A stretch of DNA of 64,000 nt, taken from Rapana venosa. Lineage: Eukaryota > Mollusca > Gastropoda > Neogastropoda > Muricidae. The notes under the pieces were generated by a model. The model saw only the letters and a program-made list of their open reading frames with translations. It was not told the origin of the DNA and searched no databases. This document shows, one piece after another, positions 10,571-22,396 of the stretch (position 1 is its first letter; every line of letters begins with the position of its first letter). Location of the stretch: assembly GCA_028751875.1 (NCBI GenBank), contig CM054151.1, forward strand, positions 37,663,370-37,727,369. Direction: 5' to 3'. Position numbers and translations under genes: made by a program.

Positions 10571-11706
10571 GATGTTCAGTCGCATATTGAAAATAAGTAT
10601 GCTGATGTTTAAAAGTTTATACGGATGGATCTGCTTTAGAAAATCATGACACAGGCTCTGCATTTGTCATACCAGCACTTAAAATGAGAAATCGTACTAT
10701 CTTGGTAAACATCGTTCAATATTTACAGCTGAACTTATGCAGTTCTTATGGCTCTTAACTATATTCTTGATTTTCCATTTTCTTCTTTCATATCTTGCTT
10801 TGCGTTGACTCCAAGTCAGTATTGTATGCTATAAAATCCCCTCTTCAAGAAGGTCTCCAGAATTAGTTTTGAAATTAAATTGTCATACACATCCTAAGCT
10901 TAAGAGGTATTCCTGTATCTTTTTGTTGGGTGCCTTCTCATGTTGGAATGTTTTTCAAATGATGTGGGCTGACAGAGCTGCAAAAAAGGGGGCAAGACAT
11001 AATATGGAATCGATAGAACTGGATGTTCCCTTATCTCTACAGGAAGGATACCGTATATTAGAACAAACTTCATGGGTAAGTTTAAAGAATCTGATCAATT
11101 CAAGGAACGATATTTAAAAAGTTGTCTGACCACTGCCCATATTCTTTGTTTATGGCTCTTCTCAAATAGATTCGCGTTTTATGACAGTGGAAGGGTTAAT
11201 TCACTATATTTTAGAATGAGTTAAATGCATTTCCTTACAAAATTTTGTAAACATGTTAGATGTCTATGTGGGGATGATATTTCCAATACTCATATCATAT
11301 TTGATTGCCCTATTGTAAAATCTTTTTTACCTACATTTTTTGAACAGTCTCTGGAAAATTATTTGAAAATTCAAGCTAGCCTTTGCCATTGCCAGATGTT
11401 TATTGCATAGTCCACTTGAATATTTATTGTAGTTACATTATTGTTATTTCATGTTTCGACATTGTTGAGTTTATATTTTGCTCCTGTTTAAAAGTATTAT
11501 CATTACTTTTCTAGGGTTTTTTTTTTTGGGGGGGGGGGTTGCTTTTTCCTTCTTTTTTTTTTTAAACCAACACTGGTGCTGTTTCTTAACCTTTTGTCCT
11601 TCCACTCTTTCTTCTCCCTTCTTTAACTTCCACTACACTTTCTATTTCCTAGTCTAATATCACTTAGAGTGAACAGACGTTAAATTGAAGACAACAACAA
11701 CAACAC
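10571..11706 (+). mobile_element. RNase H LINE 3' fragment, right copy
   Basis: It has the same content as 820-1,971: RNase H pieces, a C-terminal Cys/His segment, the 3' hairpin (11,651-11,679) and an ACAAC tail. It carries more single-base deletions than the left copy, so the frame is broken in many more places. Confidence 0.85.
11651..11679 (+). other. 3'-terminal LINE hairpin, right copy
   Basis: AGTCTAATATCACTTAGAGT followed by GAACAGACG is equivalent to 1,917-1,945. Confidence 0.8.
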
Positions 11707-11769
11707 GCGTGCGTCTGTCGGTCTGATAGTCCTAATCTAATCTGATCAAAATGTCACATATGCTTATTA

Positions 11770-13110
11770 GAGAGCGAGAGAGAGTACAGACAGAGAGACA
11801 GACAGCAGACAGACAGACAGGCAGAGACAGAGCCAGAGAGACAGACAGACAGAGACAGTGACAGATAAACAGAGAGAGCCAGAGAGACAGACAGACAGAG
11901 ACAGATAAACAGAGAGAGAGGAGAGAGACGAGAGATGAGAGAGAGAGATGAGAGAGATGAGAGAGAGATCGGAGAGAGAGAGAGAGAGTAGCTTTACGTA
12001 AAAGTACAAAACAAAAAAAAGCAACTGAAGGACAGGATAACGTAAAAGGAGGCTTCATACAGCAACATTGTTCAAGGCACCGCCTTTTCCGCTATGAAAA
12101 TGACACGCTGGTTGTCTTCAAGTCCTTGGCCGTCACACTGATTTATCATGGCTGTTGCGTGACTAAACCAGCAGTGTGACAACAGTGTGTGACACTTCAA
12201 ACGTGACTGAATGTGTGGGGCTCTGGCTACGTCTGTCTCTCTTCTTGTTTTCTCTTCTCTTCTTGTCTCTGTCTCTCTCTGTGCCTCTCTGGGGACTGGA
12301 TGTAAAAAAAAAAGCACATGGGTGCTTATCTATTATCCTTAAAATAAAAAAGAATTTGTTTGTCCTCTGTCTGTCTGTCTCTCTCTCTCTTGTGCCTTTC
12401 TGGGGACTGATGTAAAAAAACACAAAGCACATGGGTGCTTATTCATTATCCTTAAAATAAAATGAATTTGATTTGCCTCTGTCTGTCTGTCTGTCTTCTC
12501 TGTGCTTTTGGGGATGGATGTAAAAAAACACAAAGCACATGGGTGCTTATTCATTTTTCTAAAAATAAAAATAATTTGTCTGTTGTCTGTCTGTCTCTCT
12601 GTGTCTCTCTGTCTGATTGCATGTATACATGTATAACCCTTTATCTTTTTTCTCTTTCTCTCGTTCCTTTCTGTTTCTTTCTCTGTGTGTATATGTTGTT
12701 ACTTTCTGTTTCTGTGTCTCTCTTTCTCTCTTTCTTTCTTTCTTTCTTCTTCGTTTTTTCTTCTTCTTTGCTGTCTCTGTTTTCTGTTGTTTTCTGTCTG
12801 TCTATCTGTCTGTCTGTCTGTGTGTCTGTCCGTTGTATGTTTACATGTATCAACCCTCTGTTTTTTCCCTTTCTCTCGTTCCTTTCTCTTTCTTTCTCTG
12901 TGAGTTGTTGTCTACTTCTGTTTCTGTGTCTCTGGGGGTTACTACCTCTCTTCCTTCCTTTTTTTTCTTTTTTCTTTTTTCTTTCTTTGTTGTTGTTGTT
13001 GTTCTTCTTCTTTTCTTCTTCTTTTCTCCCCTCCTCCTCCTTTTCTTCCTCTCCTTTCCCCTACCCGTTTATTTTTCTTTCTTTCTTTCTTTCTTTCTTT
13101 CTATCTTTCT
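11770..13110. repeat. GA/CAGA tract, SINE-A tail array and pyrimidine-rich repeats, right copy
   Basis: This is collinear with 2,035-3,290. The SINE-A tail unit occurs at about 12,293, 12,408 and 12,515. The open frames here are low complexity. Confidence 0.85.
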
Positions 13111-13134
13111 TTCTTTTCTTGTTCAGCTCTGTCG

Positions 13135-13490
13135 GCGCCTCAAAGCATGTGCACTTCCATAGCAGCATCACTACGTCATTCTCACCCTTATCTTCTTTAA
13201 ATAATGATAACATAAACACAATGAAAGAAAACAAGATGGAAGGAGACTTAGTACATGGTGTACTGCATACTCCAGCTTACTTCAGGCACACTTGAACACC
13301 ACCAACAAAGTGACCCAGCAGCTTTGCGGGGGCCTGTCTGGCTGGTGGCCCGACGGCGGCCTGAAAATTGGCAGGGCTCCTGTGGACTTCTGCCTGAGAT
13401 GCCACATAACGAATCTGGATATGGCTGAGGAGGAGAGATAGACATGAGCGGCGAGGAAACAGCAGGGGTACGGGAACGTCTCCGAAGATG
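13135..13490 (-). repeat. Dispersed repeat R2, right copy
   Basis: It is collinear with 3,295-3,660 and related to 37,625-38,190. Confidence 0.75.
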
Positions 13491-13728
13491 ACACTGCTAA
13501 AACCAAAAAAGGTCCAATTTATGTCGGTGAGGTGCCAAACCTGACTCTCTGCATATGGTTTTTCTGTCCATCCTGCAATCTCGTCCATCCATCGTTTTAA
13601 TTTTTGTTTTCTGTCAGCCTCTTCCTTTATCAGCAGTTTCCCTTCACAGTTCCCTGGATGACAGTACTGAGTGAGGTCATTTCCGCCAGCAAAAGAGCGG
13701 TGTGAAGTTAGACCAAAAGGTAAAGTGA

Positions 13729-14172
13729 GGAGGGGGAGGAGGAGGAGGAGGAGGAGGAGGAGGAGGAGGAGGGAGGAGGAAGAAGAAGAAGAAGAAGAAG
13801 AAGAAAAAAAGAAGAAGAAGAAGAAGAAGAAAAAGAAGAAGAAGAAAAAAGAAGAAGAATTGCGAAGAAGAAGAATGCGAAGAAGAAGAAAAATTTGTGA
13901 AGAAGAAGAAGAAGAGGATGAAGAAGAAAGAATTGCGAAGAAAGAAGAGATTGCGAAAGGAAGAAGAAGAAGGAAGAAGAAGAAGAAGAAAAGAAGAACA
14001 AGAAGAACAAGAAGAACAAGAAGACAAGAAAAACAAGAAGAATTGCGAAGAAGTAGAAGAGAAGAATTGCGAGAGTAGAAGAAGAAGAAGTTGCGAAGAT
14101 TGCGAAGAAGAAGAATGCGAAGAAGAAGGAATTCCCGAAGAAGAAGAAGAATTGCGAAGAAGAGAAGGGAAT
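13729..14172. repeat. (GGA)n/(GAA)n minisatellite, right copy
   Basis: It corresponds to 3,897-4,277 with GAATTGCGAAG units, and is about 60 bp longer. Confidence 0.9.
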
Positions 14173-17100
14173 TCTTACTTACTTAGGCCCATCCTCCCTG
14201 GAGCAAGGCCTCGGACAACAGTCCGCCAAGGAGTCCTCTGTCCGGCTATCTCCCAGCTCTCCGGTATACATTTCTGGTTTCTGCCTCAAGGTCGCGTCCC
14301 AGGTGTTTCTTGGCCTTCTTCTTTTTCGTTTTCCCTGGGGGTTCATGATAGTATGCCTTGTGATGTTGCTGGTGGCTTCTCAGGGTTGTGCCCAATCCAT
14401 CCCATTCCGCGCGGGTTCATTTTCGGCTGGCAACTGGTTGGTCGTTGCCACAGGTCTGCTTTGTGATGGGGGTCGGGCCATTGGATCGAGGATTCGTTCA
14501 GCAGCTTGTTGAGAAGGTCTGAACTTTCTTGTGATGGGTCTTTTTTGTCCTCAGGGGCTCCGCTCCAATATTGTAGGCTGACTTGACGTTAGAGTTGATC
14601 AGCTGATCTTTGTGCGGGTCGACACCACCTTGAGCTCCAGATTTTCTTCGCTGCAAGTGCTGCCTCGCCTTGCAATTCCTGCTTGACGTCTGCGTCTGTG
14701 CCGCCCTGCACGTTAATGATGTAACCAGGTACGGAATGTCTCCACTTTTCAGCTCCTTCCCTTTAGTGTGACTGGGTCCTCACCACTGCGTGATCTTGAG
14801 AATCTTGGTTTTGCCTTCATGATCTGAGCCCAAACTTGTATGAGGTGGCTGCTAGTTCTGTAGTTTGTCCTGCATCTGTGGCGGCTGTGGGAAAGCAGGC
14901 CGGTCTTTTTGCAAAGTCGAGATCATCCAGCTGGTCCACAGTGCCCACTGGATTCCAGTTCTTCTGTATGCCGTTGAAGTCTTCATGGTCCAATTTCGAT
15001 CGCCAGGGGAAGAGGAAAGGTGACAGGAGACAGCCTTGTCTGACTCGGTCTTCACCTCAAAGCTGTTTGTGAGTTGCCCTCCATGGACCACCGGGAGGTC
15101 ATTCTTTATAGGAGTTCTTGATCAAGTTGACCAGTTTTGGTTTGGGCCCATCCAGGGTGGCGAAAGCAATTTCCAGAGGGTGTTGCGGTCCACACGTCAA
15201 AGGTCTTTCTCATAATCAACAAAGTTGATTTTTATAAAGATGAGTTCCACTCTAAAGATTGCTAAACGATGATGCGCAATGGTGGCAATCTGATCTTACA
15301 CTTTGACCTGTTTGGCGGAAGCCGGCCTGGGGTCTCGGAGGAGAGGGTCGCCCGCATTTTTTTCTCTCGAGGAGGATCCTGTTAAAGACTTTTCTGGCAC
15401 CAACAGAAGCATTATCCTCTATATTTGGGCACAGTTGCTGAGGCTCCTTTCTTGGGTGCTTGATGAGGTAGCCCCCCTTCAGTCTGATTGGTACTTCCTC
15501 CTTTTCCCCAAAATTTCTTCCCAAAGAGAGGGTACAGCTTCTTACCCCTGGTCTCCCGGTCTGCCTTGAGTGCTTCTGCTGGGATGTTGTCCCGGGCCTG
15601 CTGCCTTGCCATTTCTCAGCATTTTGATGGCTTTCTTGATCTCCCCCTGGTGGTTGCTCACAGTTGATGTCTAGGTCTCTATCAGCAGGGGTCGATGTCC
15701 GGGGGGTTTGAAGGGAGGGTCTGTTCAGGAGTTCCCCAAAGTGCTCTGCCCATCTGTTCAGTTGCCCCTCTGTTCCCCGGATGGTGTTTCCTTTCTTGTC
15801 TTTGATGGTCGCTCAGGCCTGCTGTACTTCCCCGAGAGTTTCTTGTGGTATCATACAGCAGCTTCATGTTGTTATGGCTGCTGCTTCCTCGGCTTCCTTG
15901 CCAGGCTGTCGAGTACTTGCGCTTGTCTGTTCTTGCGCCCTCTTGACTTCTCTGTTGGCTTCTGTGAAGTCTGCTTGTGCCTTGGCCTTTGCTGCTCTTG
16001 TCCAGCTGTTGTTACTGCTGCTTTCTTCTGCTTTTCTTCTCAATCTTGTCCATTGTGACTGCCAATATCCATTTTCCTTTTGTTGGGGTCTCTTTGGGCC
16101 CACTACTTCCCGACAAGTTGACGTCAGTGTCTCTTTCATTTTCTTCCTGGCTTCGATGTCAGTCTCTTCTTCAAGCAGTTCTTGTAGTTCTTGGTACTTG
16201 TTGGTGAGGGAAAGCTTGAATTCTTCATTTCTTTGAGTCTTTCAATTGGCTGGTGTTGTACTTTCTGCTCTTTGTTGTTACTTTTATCCAGTTCTTCTTC
16301 AGCTTTAGCTTCAGCCTGGCTAACCAAAAGGGTGGTGGTCAGATGCAACGTCTGCTCCCCTTTTCACCCTTACATCTGTAGAGATTTTCCTGAAATTTTT
16401 TGGCCCTGCAGATATGGTCGATCTGGTTCTCAATCACATGATTTGGTGATACCCAGGTGGCTTATGTACTCTTCTGTGGGGGGGGGAAATGCTGCCACGA
16501 TTACCAGATTGTTGATAGCCAGAAATCTGCAAATCTCTCGCCATTCTCATTCATCTCTCCTAATCCCTGTCTTCCATCACTTCCTCGCATCCCGTGTTGT
16601 CTTGTCCGAAACTTGGCATTGAAATCACCCATGAGGATGTTTATATCTTTTTTGGGTACTTGGCATGACGTTATGCGTCTGTCGTGAATTGATCTTTGGC
16701 TTCTTCATCTCCGTCATTGTTGGGATAAACTGGATGATGTTCATTTGATCTTCTTTTTCTTAGTCCTGAAGGATGCCCCGATGATTCTTGATCCGTGTGC
16801 TTCCCATCCCATCGGGGTTGCTGCACAGGTCTTGAAACATGAGCGTAGCGCCTTCTGTGTGTGGAGTGTTGTTTCTTCTGGCCAGAATAAAGCAGCTTTC
16901 CAGTGAGCAGTTCCTTTTTCCCGACTGTGTCCAATGGGTCTCACTGATGCCAAGCAATGTGAGGTTGTAGCTTTTCACCTCTGCTGCTACTTGTGTTGTT
17001 TTTCCCGTCTCATACATGGTCCTCACATTCCACGTTCCGACGTTGATGGTCCTGGTCGATAAAAGGGGGGTCGGCCTTGTGGCTTCCGTAGACTCACGGC

Positions 17101-17283
17101 CTTCACCACATGGCGTCATACATCCTCTTGGCGAGGACCCTTCCTCTCCCAGGGCAGTAGTCTCTTGGTCCGTTGTTGGCGTTTCTGTAGCAAACTTTGT
17201 TTTTATGGGGTGGGGTTGCTAGCCCCACGCCCAACCCTCCTCCTTTCTCATCCGGGCTTGGGACCGGCAATGGCAGAGTTAAG
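14173..17283 (-). mobile_element. RTE-type LINE, right copy without the nested insertion
   Basis: It has the same element as 4,278-7,876. The endonuclease start is clearer here: TINVGTWNVRTMYETGKT is encoded near 17,000-17,060 on the minus strand, followed by LLGISETHWTQSGK. Frameshifts are frequent. The TAAG tail lies at 14,173-14,190. Confidence 0.85.
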
Positions 17284-17657
17284 TGAGGTGTCAAAGTTCG
17301 CGCTTCCTCTCTTTCAAGCTGTGAGAGCATGTCGCCCTTTGAGACAGCCCAATTTCATCAGGGGTTGATAGTCACTGTAAGTTTAGTTAAACAGTGATGT
17401 CCTTAACAGAGGCGGTTCATGGAAAATTCTTCAGGCACTGATGCTTCCTGTCTTTTGAAACTGAATTTGAGAAACTGATATACATGTTTAAGGAATGATG
17501 AACCAGTGTTCCGTTTTTTTTGTGTGGTCAATCTGTTTGAGGAGGCCTCTCCAGTAGGTCTTTCAGTCTATGGTGTTTATTATAGTCCATGTCACAAAGG
17601 CCATACCAGGGCTGCTACTTAAGCTCGTTTAGTTTCAGTAACTGACAGTAACTTCAC

Positions 17658-17975
17658 TTATGTTGAGAATACATTCCGACTAAATTAGTATTATATATGA
17701 ATTTGCATCAGTTTATTTCACACATATAACATACATATGATATCTGGCGTCGCATAATTATTCATTGTCCTTTTGCAATTAAGTAGGTATGTCCATATTA
17801 TCCATATCAGTATCCCGGAGAGAGAGAGAGAGAGAGAAATAGAGAGAGAGAGAGACGAGAGGCGATAGAGGAGAGAGGGGGGAGGGGGGAGAGAGGGGGG
17901 AAGAGATGTACCCTCATGTAAGAGTAAAGAAAACGCTTTTGTCCTTAACAATAAACAACTGTTTGTGCGTCGTTG

Positions 17976-18020
<45 letters not shown>

Positions 18021-19129
18021 ATGCCATTTAAACTACAAATACTTGTGGTGTTTTTTTTTTTAGGCAAGGATGCTTGACAGTGAAAAGTTCCCATGACCCA
18101 GTGACCTTTAGCATGATTGACTAGGTTAAGACACACCAGGCATCATCAGATCTGAATGCGAGAACCGGATCAGGCGCTGGGCTCGTTTAATTGTTGTGTT
18201 TTGCTTTGTGACCCTTTATAATGGTTTCGTTCAGCTTTTCGCAGTATTTAATCAGCATTATTTGGCATTCACGGTAGATGTCTGTGTGAAATATTCAGGC
18301 TGCTCTGCCAGGAAAGAGCACGTTTTCACTCTGCAATGGCGCTACTATGTTGTGCTCGTGTGTACTTTGGGACTACTTTTGAAAAGCCGTTTGCCCAGGA
18401 AAGTAGTTTCTTTCTTACATGCCACGTTTGTTTGTTTTCTCAGATGTGCATTTTCAATGCAATAAATGCATGTTGCACTCGAGATTTCTGTATATCATTT
18501 TCTTTTAAAAAAACAACCAAGTATCTATTTGCCCTCACAGTGTTATCGACAGTGGGAAAAGTCGGGCTTTAGGCTAACAAACTTGGAACTTTGAACCCAC
18601 GCTTTGTGGACGGGTACTTTTCCACTAACCCCCCTCTTGCTCTAAGTTGTTCCTCCCAATCTTCTAGACAATGGATAATGATCTGGGTGCTAATCCTTTG
18701 GATGTCACAATACAACTGATCTGTGTACTGGTGCTTTGGAAGCATCGATATAAATAAAAGCCCATGTACAAGGATAGATTAACACACAGTAAAAAGACAC
18801 TTCATGGCAAAAAAAGATGTGTGGCAAAAGTCTGTACAAAATTTCAGTCACATATAGGCCAGAAAGAACAAGAGGGAAAAAATAGTGCTATGTAGTCCTG
18901 TTTGACCAGCCGGGACTGAATTTTATGTGAAGAAACCCATCGTGCACACACAAAGAAACGATGAAACATACCATTAAAAAAACCCAGTATTAGGTCATGT
19001 ATGCCTTTCATCTCCTTGTATGCTTGGTGAACTGATAGCCTAAGTTTCTCTTCTCTTCTGGGGTGTGTAGTGCCTGGTCATCTCCTGTGCTTGTCATTTT
19101 GCTGGAGGTCTGTCTGCTGGTCTCAGACG
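17658..19129. other. Unique stretch without a recognisable gene
   Basis: It contains a GA-rich tract (17,818-17,905), a CT microsatellite (17,977-18,019) and AT-rich unique sequence. The longest open frames (about 18,196-18,572) resemble no family I know and have no splice or domain support. Confidence 0.6.
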
Positions 19130-19265
19130 ATACCTTACTATTTCAGAGCAGCTCGTTGCAGTCAGTTGTTTCGGTTACATGCTGAATATTTCCTTGTTTC
19201 CGTAACCCACCAAACCCACCGAATGCTGACTTGAATTACGAGATTTTAACATGCACATTCGATCT
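19130..19265 (-). mobile_element. SINE-B, distal part, split by an RTE fragment
   Basis: The stretch with TTTCCGTAACCCACC and ACGAGATTTTAACATGCAC continues, after the inserted RTE fragment, at 19,948. The wording resembles a tRNA-derived SINE widespread in gastropod genomes (from memory). The related copy at 25,676-25,892 has AGATCTTTAACTTGCAC at the same relative place. Confidence 0.6.
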
Positions 19266-19947
19266 TATTTATTTGTATATCATCATCATCATCAGACCCC
19301 CCGTGACCTTGGCGGTCGTGGGGGAGACACGAAAGACGATGCCGTGGTAAGCCTCCTCCATCCATCTCGGTCCTCGGCTCTGCGCAGTAGTGCCGAGTCA
19401 TTCATCCTGGTTCATTCTCTGATGTTGTCCATCCATAATTTGTTCTGTCTTCCCCTCCTTCTGCCACCTTCGAGTGTTCCCTGCAGTACTGTTTTTGGCA
19501 GAGTGTTGTGGCGGGTGAGTGGCCGAACCATGTCAGCTTTTTCTTTTTTGACGATAGGAAAAGGGTTCCCTGTGGACCTGCCAGCCGTGTTTTTTTGACT
19601 CTTGACAAATTCATTGGTCTTTCTTTCTCTCCAGGATATGCCAGTGTTTTCTATGGCATTTTGTTTCGAATGACTGGATTCGCTTTGCTGTTTCAGCAGT
19701 CAATGTCCAGGTTTACTTCCGACAGCAGGATCGTCTGAATTAGGGCTTTGTAGAGCTTTAGTTTGATTGGGAATCTGATCTCTTTACTTTTCCATATGGT
19801 GGTGAGTTTTGTCATGGAAGATGTTGCCATGGCTATTCTGACTTTGATTTCTGTCGTCGATCGCCCGTCCTTTGTGAGTGTAGCGCCAAGGTATTTAAAA
19901 GCGTCTACCTCCTCCAGTTGTTGGCCGTTCATGTAAATATATTTATA
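19266..19947 (-). mobile_element. RTE-like LINE 3' fragment nested in SINE-B
   Basis: On the minus strand it encodes MNGQQLEEVDAFKYLGATL, then TKLTTIWKSKEIRFPIKL. After frameshifts come KKKLTWFGH and QNKLWMDNIRE-like sequence. These are the C-terminal region shared by many invertebrate RTE-like reverse transcriptases. The 3' end carries an ATG/ATC trinucleotide tail (CATCATCATCATCAG on the plus strand near 19,279). T/A-rich sequence at both ends (19,266-19,281 and 19,933-19,950) may be a degenerate target-site duplication. Confidence 0.8.
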
Positions 19948-20105
19948 TACACGGAGGGAATTAAGGCACTGGCGGGTATGTACTTGCAATTGACCCGGGA
20001 GATAATAAAACTTTAATTCATCAGACTCCACAACCAAGATTCAAACCCACGAATTCATGTATCCATTGAAGCCAAATGGTCTTAGCCACTAAAGACTAAG
20101 CTTGA
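19948..20105 (-). mobile_element. SINE-B, tRNA-related head
   Basis: On the minus strand, TAGTGGCTAAGA resembles an A box and GTGGGTTTGAATCTT a B box. The body stretch GACCCGGGAGATAATAAAAC matches the SINE-B pattern and is related to 25,760-25,800. The internal pol III boxes would drive transcription; no functional tRNA fold is intact. Confidence 0.6.
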
Positions 20106-20126
20106 AAATAGATTTTTCTCACCATT

Positions 20127-20490
20127 TATTAAGATAGCCGCATTCAGACCTCGGGAATGATGTTTAAATACGACACCAGTGTGCATGCCCTTTACACATA
20201 AGTAGTTTTTTGCCATCCTGTCTTACTGGCACGAAACGGCCTACATTCCCAAAACGCAGAACTTGTTTAACATGTTCTCAAGATGTTCTGCATGCGTCCA
20301 CACACGGGGTTTTGGTTTATAGTTCCATCCGAAGGACTTTCGGGGGAGTGGAGTCAGTACTGATGGTGACTCCGTGTGGAAAACCCTTGAACGGGCGTCG
20401 GGGTGGTGGCTCAAACCCCAGCTCGATCCCGGGCCGTCACATTGTGAGTGCAACGCTCTAACCCCTTGGCTTCCCTGCACCTCTAAAAAA
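20127..20490 (-). mobile_element. SINE-A, full-length tRNA-derived copy
   Basis: The minus strand begins with a tRNA-like head (GCCAAGGGGTTAGAGCG as A box; GGGATCGAGCTGGG as B box, near 20,425-20,485). The body then shares ACTATAAACC, GCAGAACATCTTG and GGCCGTTTCGTGCC-type stretches with the copies at 25,437, 39,785 and 58,620. It ends in the TGAATGCGGCTATC-type terminus. Between 20,106 and 20,127 nothing else is seen. Confidence 0.75.
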
Positions 20491-21800
20491 TTATAACACT
20501 GACTTTGAATCAACATCGTAGATTATGTTCCGGTTACGTTCGTGTTCTCCATCGCATCAGCTTATATAACTGGTTCCCTTTTCATCGAAGGATAGATAGT
20601 TTAATGTGTGTGCAGGATGCTAAACGTTTGTTACGGCACGGGATTTCGGTTTACAGCAGGACCGATATACGCAGAAGGAAATGGACGCTGAAGCATTGAG
20701 AGACAGAAGCATTGCAAGGTATACATGTCTGACTATAACACACAACTGACTGTAACCGTTTTAAACTTCAGTGTGCGTGTAAGCTGAACGTACTTGTCAT
20801 TCAAACAGTGTCGGACGAAGCACGCTAAAAACACTCACCAAAAAATGACCATTCCAGCCAAATCTTGTGGCCTTTCTTTTCCAGCTGATAGCTCTGAAAT
20901 GGGAGGGTTTCAGCCAGTCAGGATTCGCAAAACAGCAGGGAACAAACAAACAAACAAACAGACAACTTTGCTTGAAGGCATGTTTACTGATAGAGGTATA
21001 CTGGAGGAGTTAAGAGGCTTTTCACTCGAGGGGTTTTGTTTTTAGCATTTTTGGGGGGTTGTTTTTTGCTATTTTGTTTTCCTGAAAATATTATTTTAAC
21101 ACATGAAACAGTTCCAACACGCTGTTGTGATGATAAAATAACTCCTGTATTAAATAATAAACAATAACCCATTGATTTTCATTCTAATAATATCAGAAAA
21201 AGTACCAGACAGGAGATACTCTGCAATGTTGCTGAATTACAAAATCGTGTTCAGAAATTGGCAGAGGTAATGATTTCTCCCCACTCCAAGCGCCATTGAC
21301 AATACCCCGCATTGCCAACAACAAATATTTATCTACTTACGGAGTTGCTCCTGTTAGAGTGTTCTCCCAAGTGGGAACTGTCATAACGTCTTCTAACTGA
21401 CAGACTACCACCAACCTGCTCGGAAACGTGGAGGATGTTGACGGGGATTTATCCAGGATATGGATCTGAAGAGGACAGCTTGACTCACACTCACCCAGAA
21501 AGCAATAATTATGCATACTTGTTCACTGTCAGTATCTGATGACAATCACTGACGATTAGCGTGTTGATTATCCTATCATAAACTGTTTATTTTGAAACTC
21601 TAAATCTGGCCGGTTTCTTGTATTTGATTTTAAAATAACCGTTTTGCTCCTTTTCACCTTCTTCTTCATGTTTATACGGAGCAATCCATTAACGCTGCAC
21701 TTCATCCGTTAAGAAAATCAGCAGATGCTCCACCGACTGAATAACCCGATGGGCTGTCAAAAGCTCCAGGCGCATGCTAGGCATTTTCAGGTTTCTGGAA
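20491..21800. other. Unique stretch without a recognisable gene
   Basis: It is AT-rich sequence with short open frames only. No domain, tRNA or repeat match is seen within the window. Confidence 0.55.
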
Positions 21801-21809
21801 TCTACAGAA

Positions 21810-21945
21810 AGATGGCATTCTTCTTCTTCTTCGTCGAACACTCAGACAGCAACTATTGTTGTCTGTTACATGGGCGAAAATGCGTCACGCTGCCGTTATG
21901 CGCCTAAAAAGTCAGGCCCAGCGCATCCGACTTCGGCTTAAAAGA
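21810..21945 (-). mobile_element. LINE/SINE 3'-end fragment with GAA tail
   Basis: On the minus strand, CCGAAGTCGGATGCGCTGGG leads to TTGCTGTCTGAGTGTTCGAC and then GAAGAAGAAGAA. The same pair of stretches is found at 28,760-28,885. The TTGCTGTCTCAGCGTTCGAC end is also the 3' end of the LINE at 34,846-35,195. Confidence 0.65.
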
Positions 21946-22263
21946 GTGTTTGTTATCTTTAAGTCTTTCTGAAAAAAGGCAGGAGAATAGACCAAGAAGG
22001 CAGAAATCACTTAATAGACAAGAAGGAGGTGACAGGAAGAAAGAAGAAACAAGGCCAAAAGAAAAAGAGAGTGATAGAAAAGAGGACATTTCTAGCACAG
22101 AATTTCCAGAATGTGGCGATGCTATTAATAATAATAATAATAATAAATGGAATTTATATAGCGCTGAATCTTGCACAGACAAATCAAAGCGCTTGCACTC
22201 AACTCATTCTTACACAGTCATGCAACCAATAGCGAGTAATAGTTCTAACAAGTCCAAATGCCA

Positions 22264-22317
<54 letters not shown>

Positions 22318-22396
22318 ATACACTTTGGCAGGTTGATGGAATTTTTGGCTGTTGAAAAGCAGGGATAGCTATGAAACGAAACAGGAGAGAAAATTC

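Larger units (their letters stand above)
9739..17657. repeat. Right copy of the duplicated block
   Basis: This is collinear with 1-8,500. The differences are dominated by 1-2 nt deletions spread through coding and non-coding parts alike. For example, at 10,600-10,800 several single bases are missing compared with the left copy. That pattern resembles unpolished long-read sequence more than evolutionary divergence. It lacks the 421-bp and ~236-bp segments of the left copy. Confidence 0.9.

Noticed and set aside
18196..18572. Two overlapping plus-strand frames with Cys and hydrophobic residues
   Set aside because: They have no recognisable domain, overlap out of frame and have no splice context.
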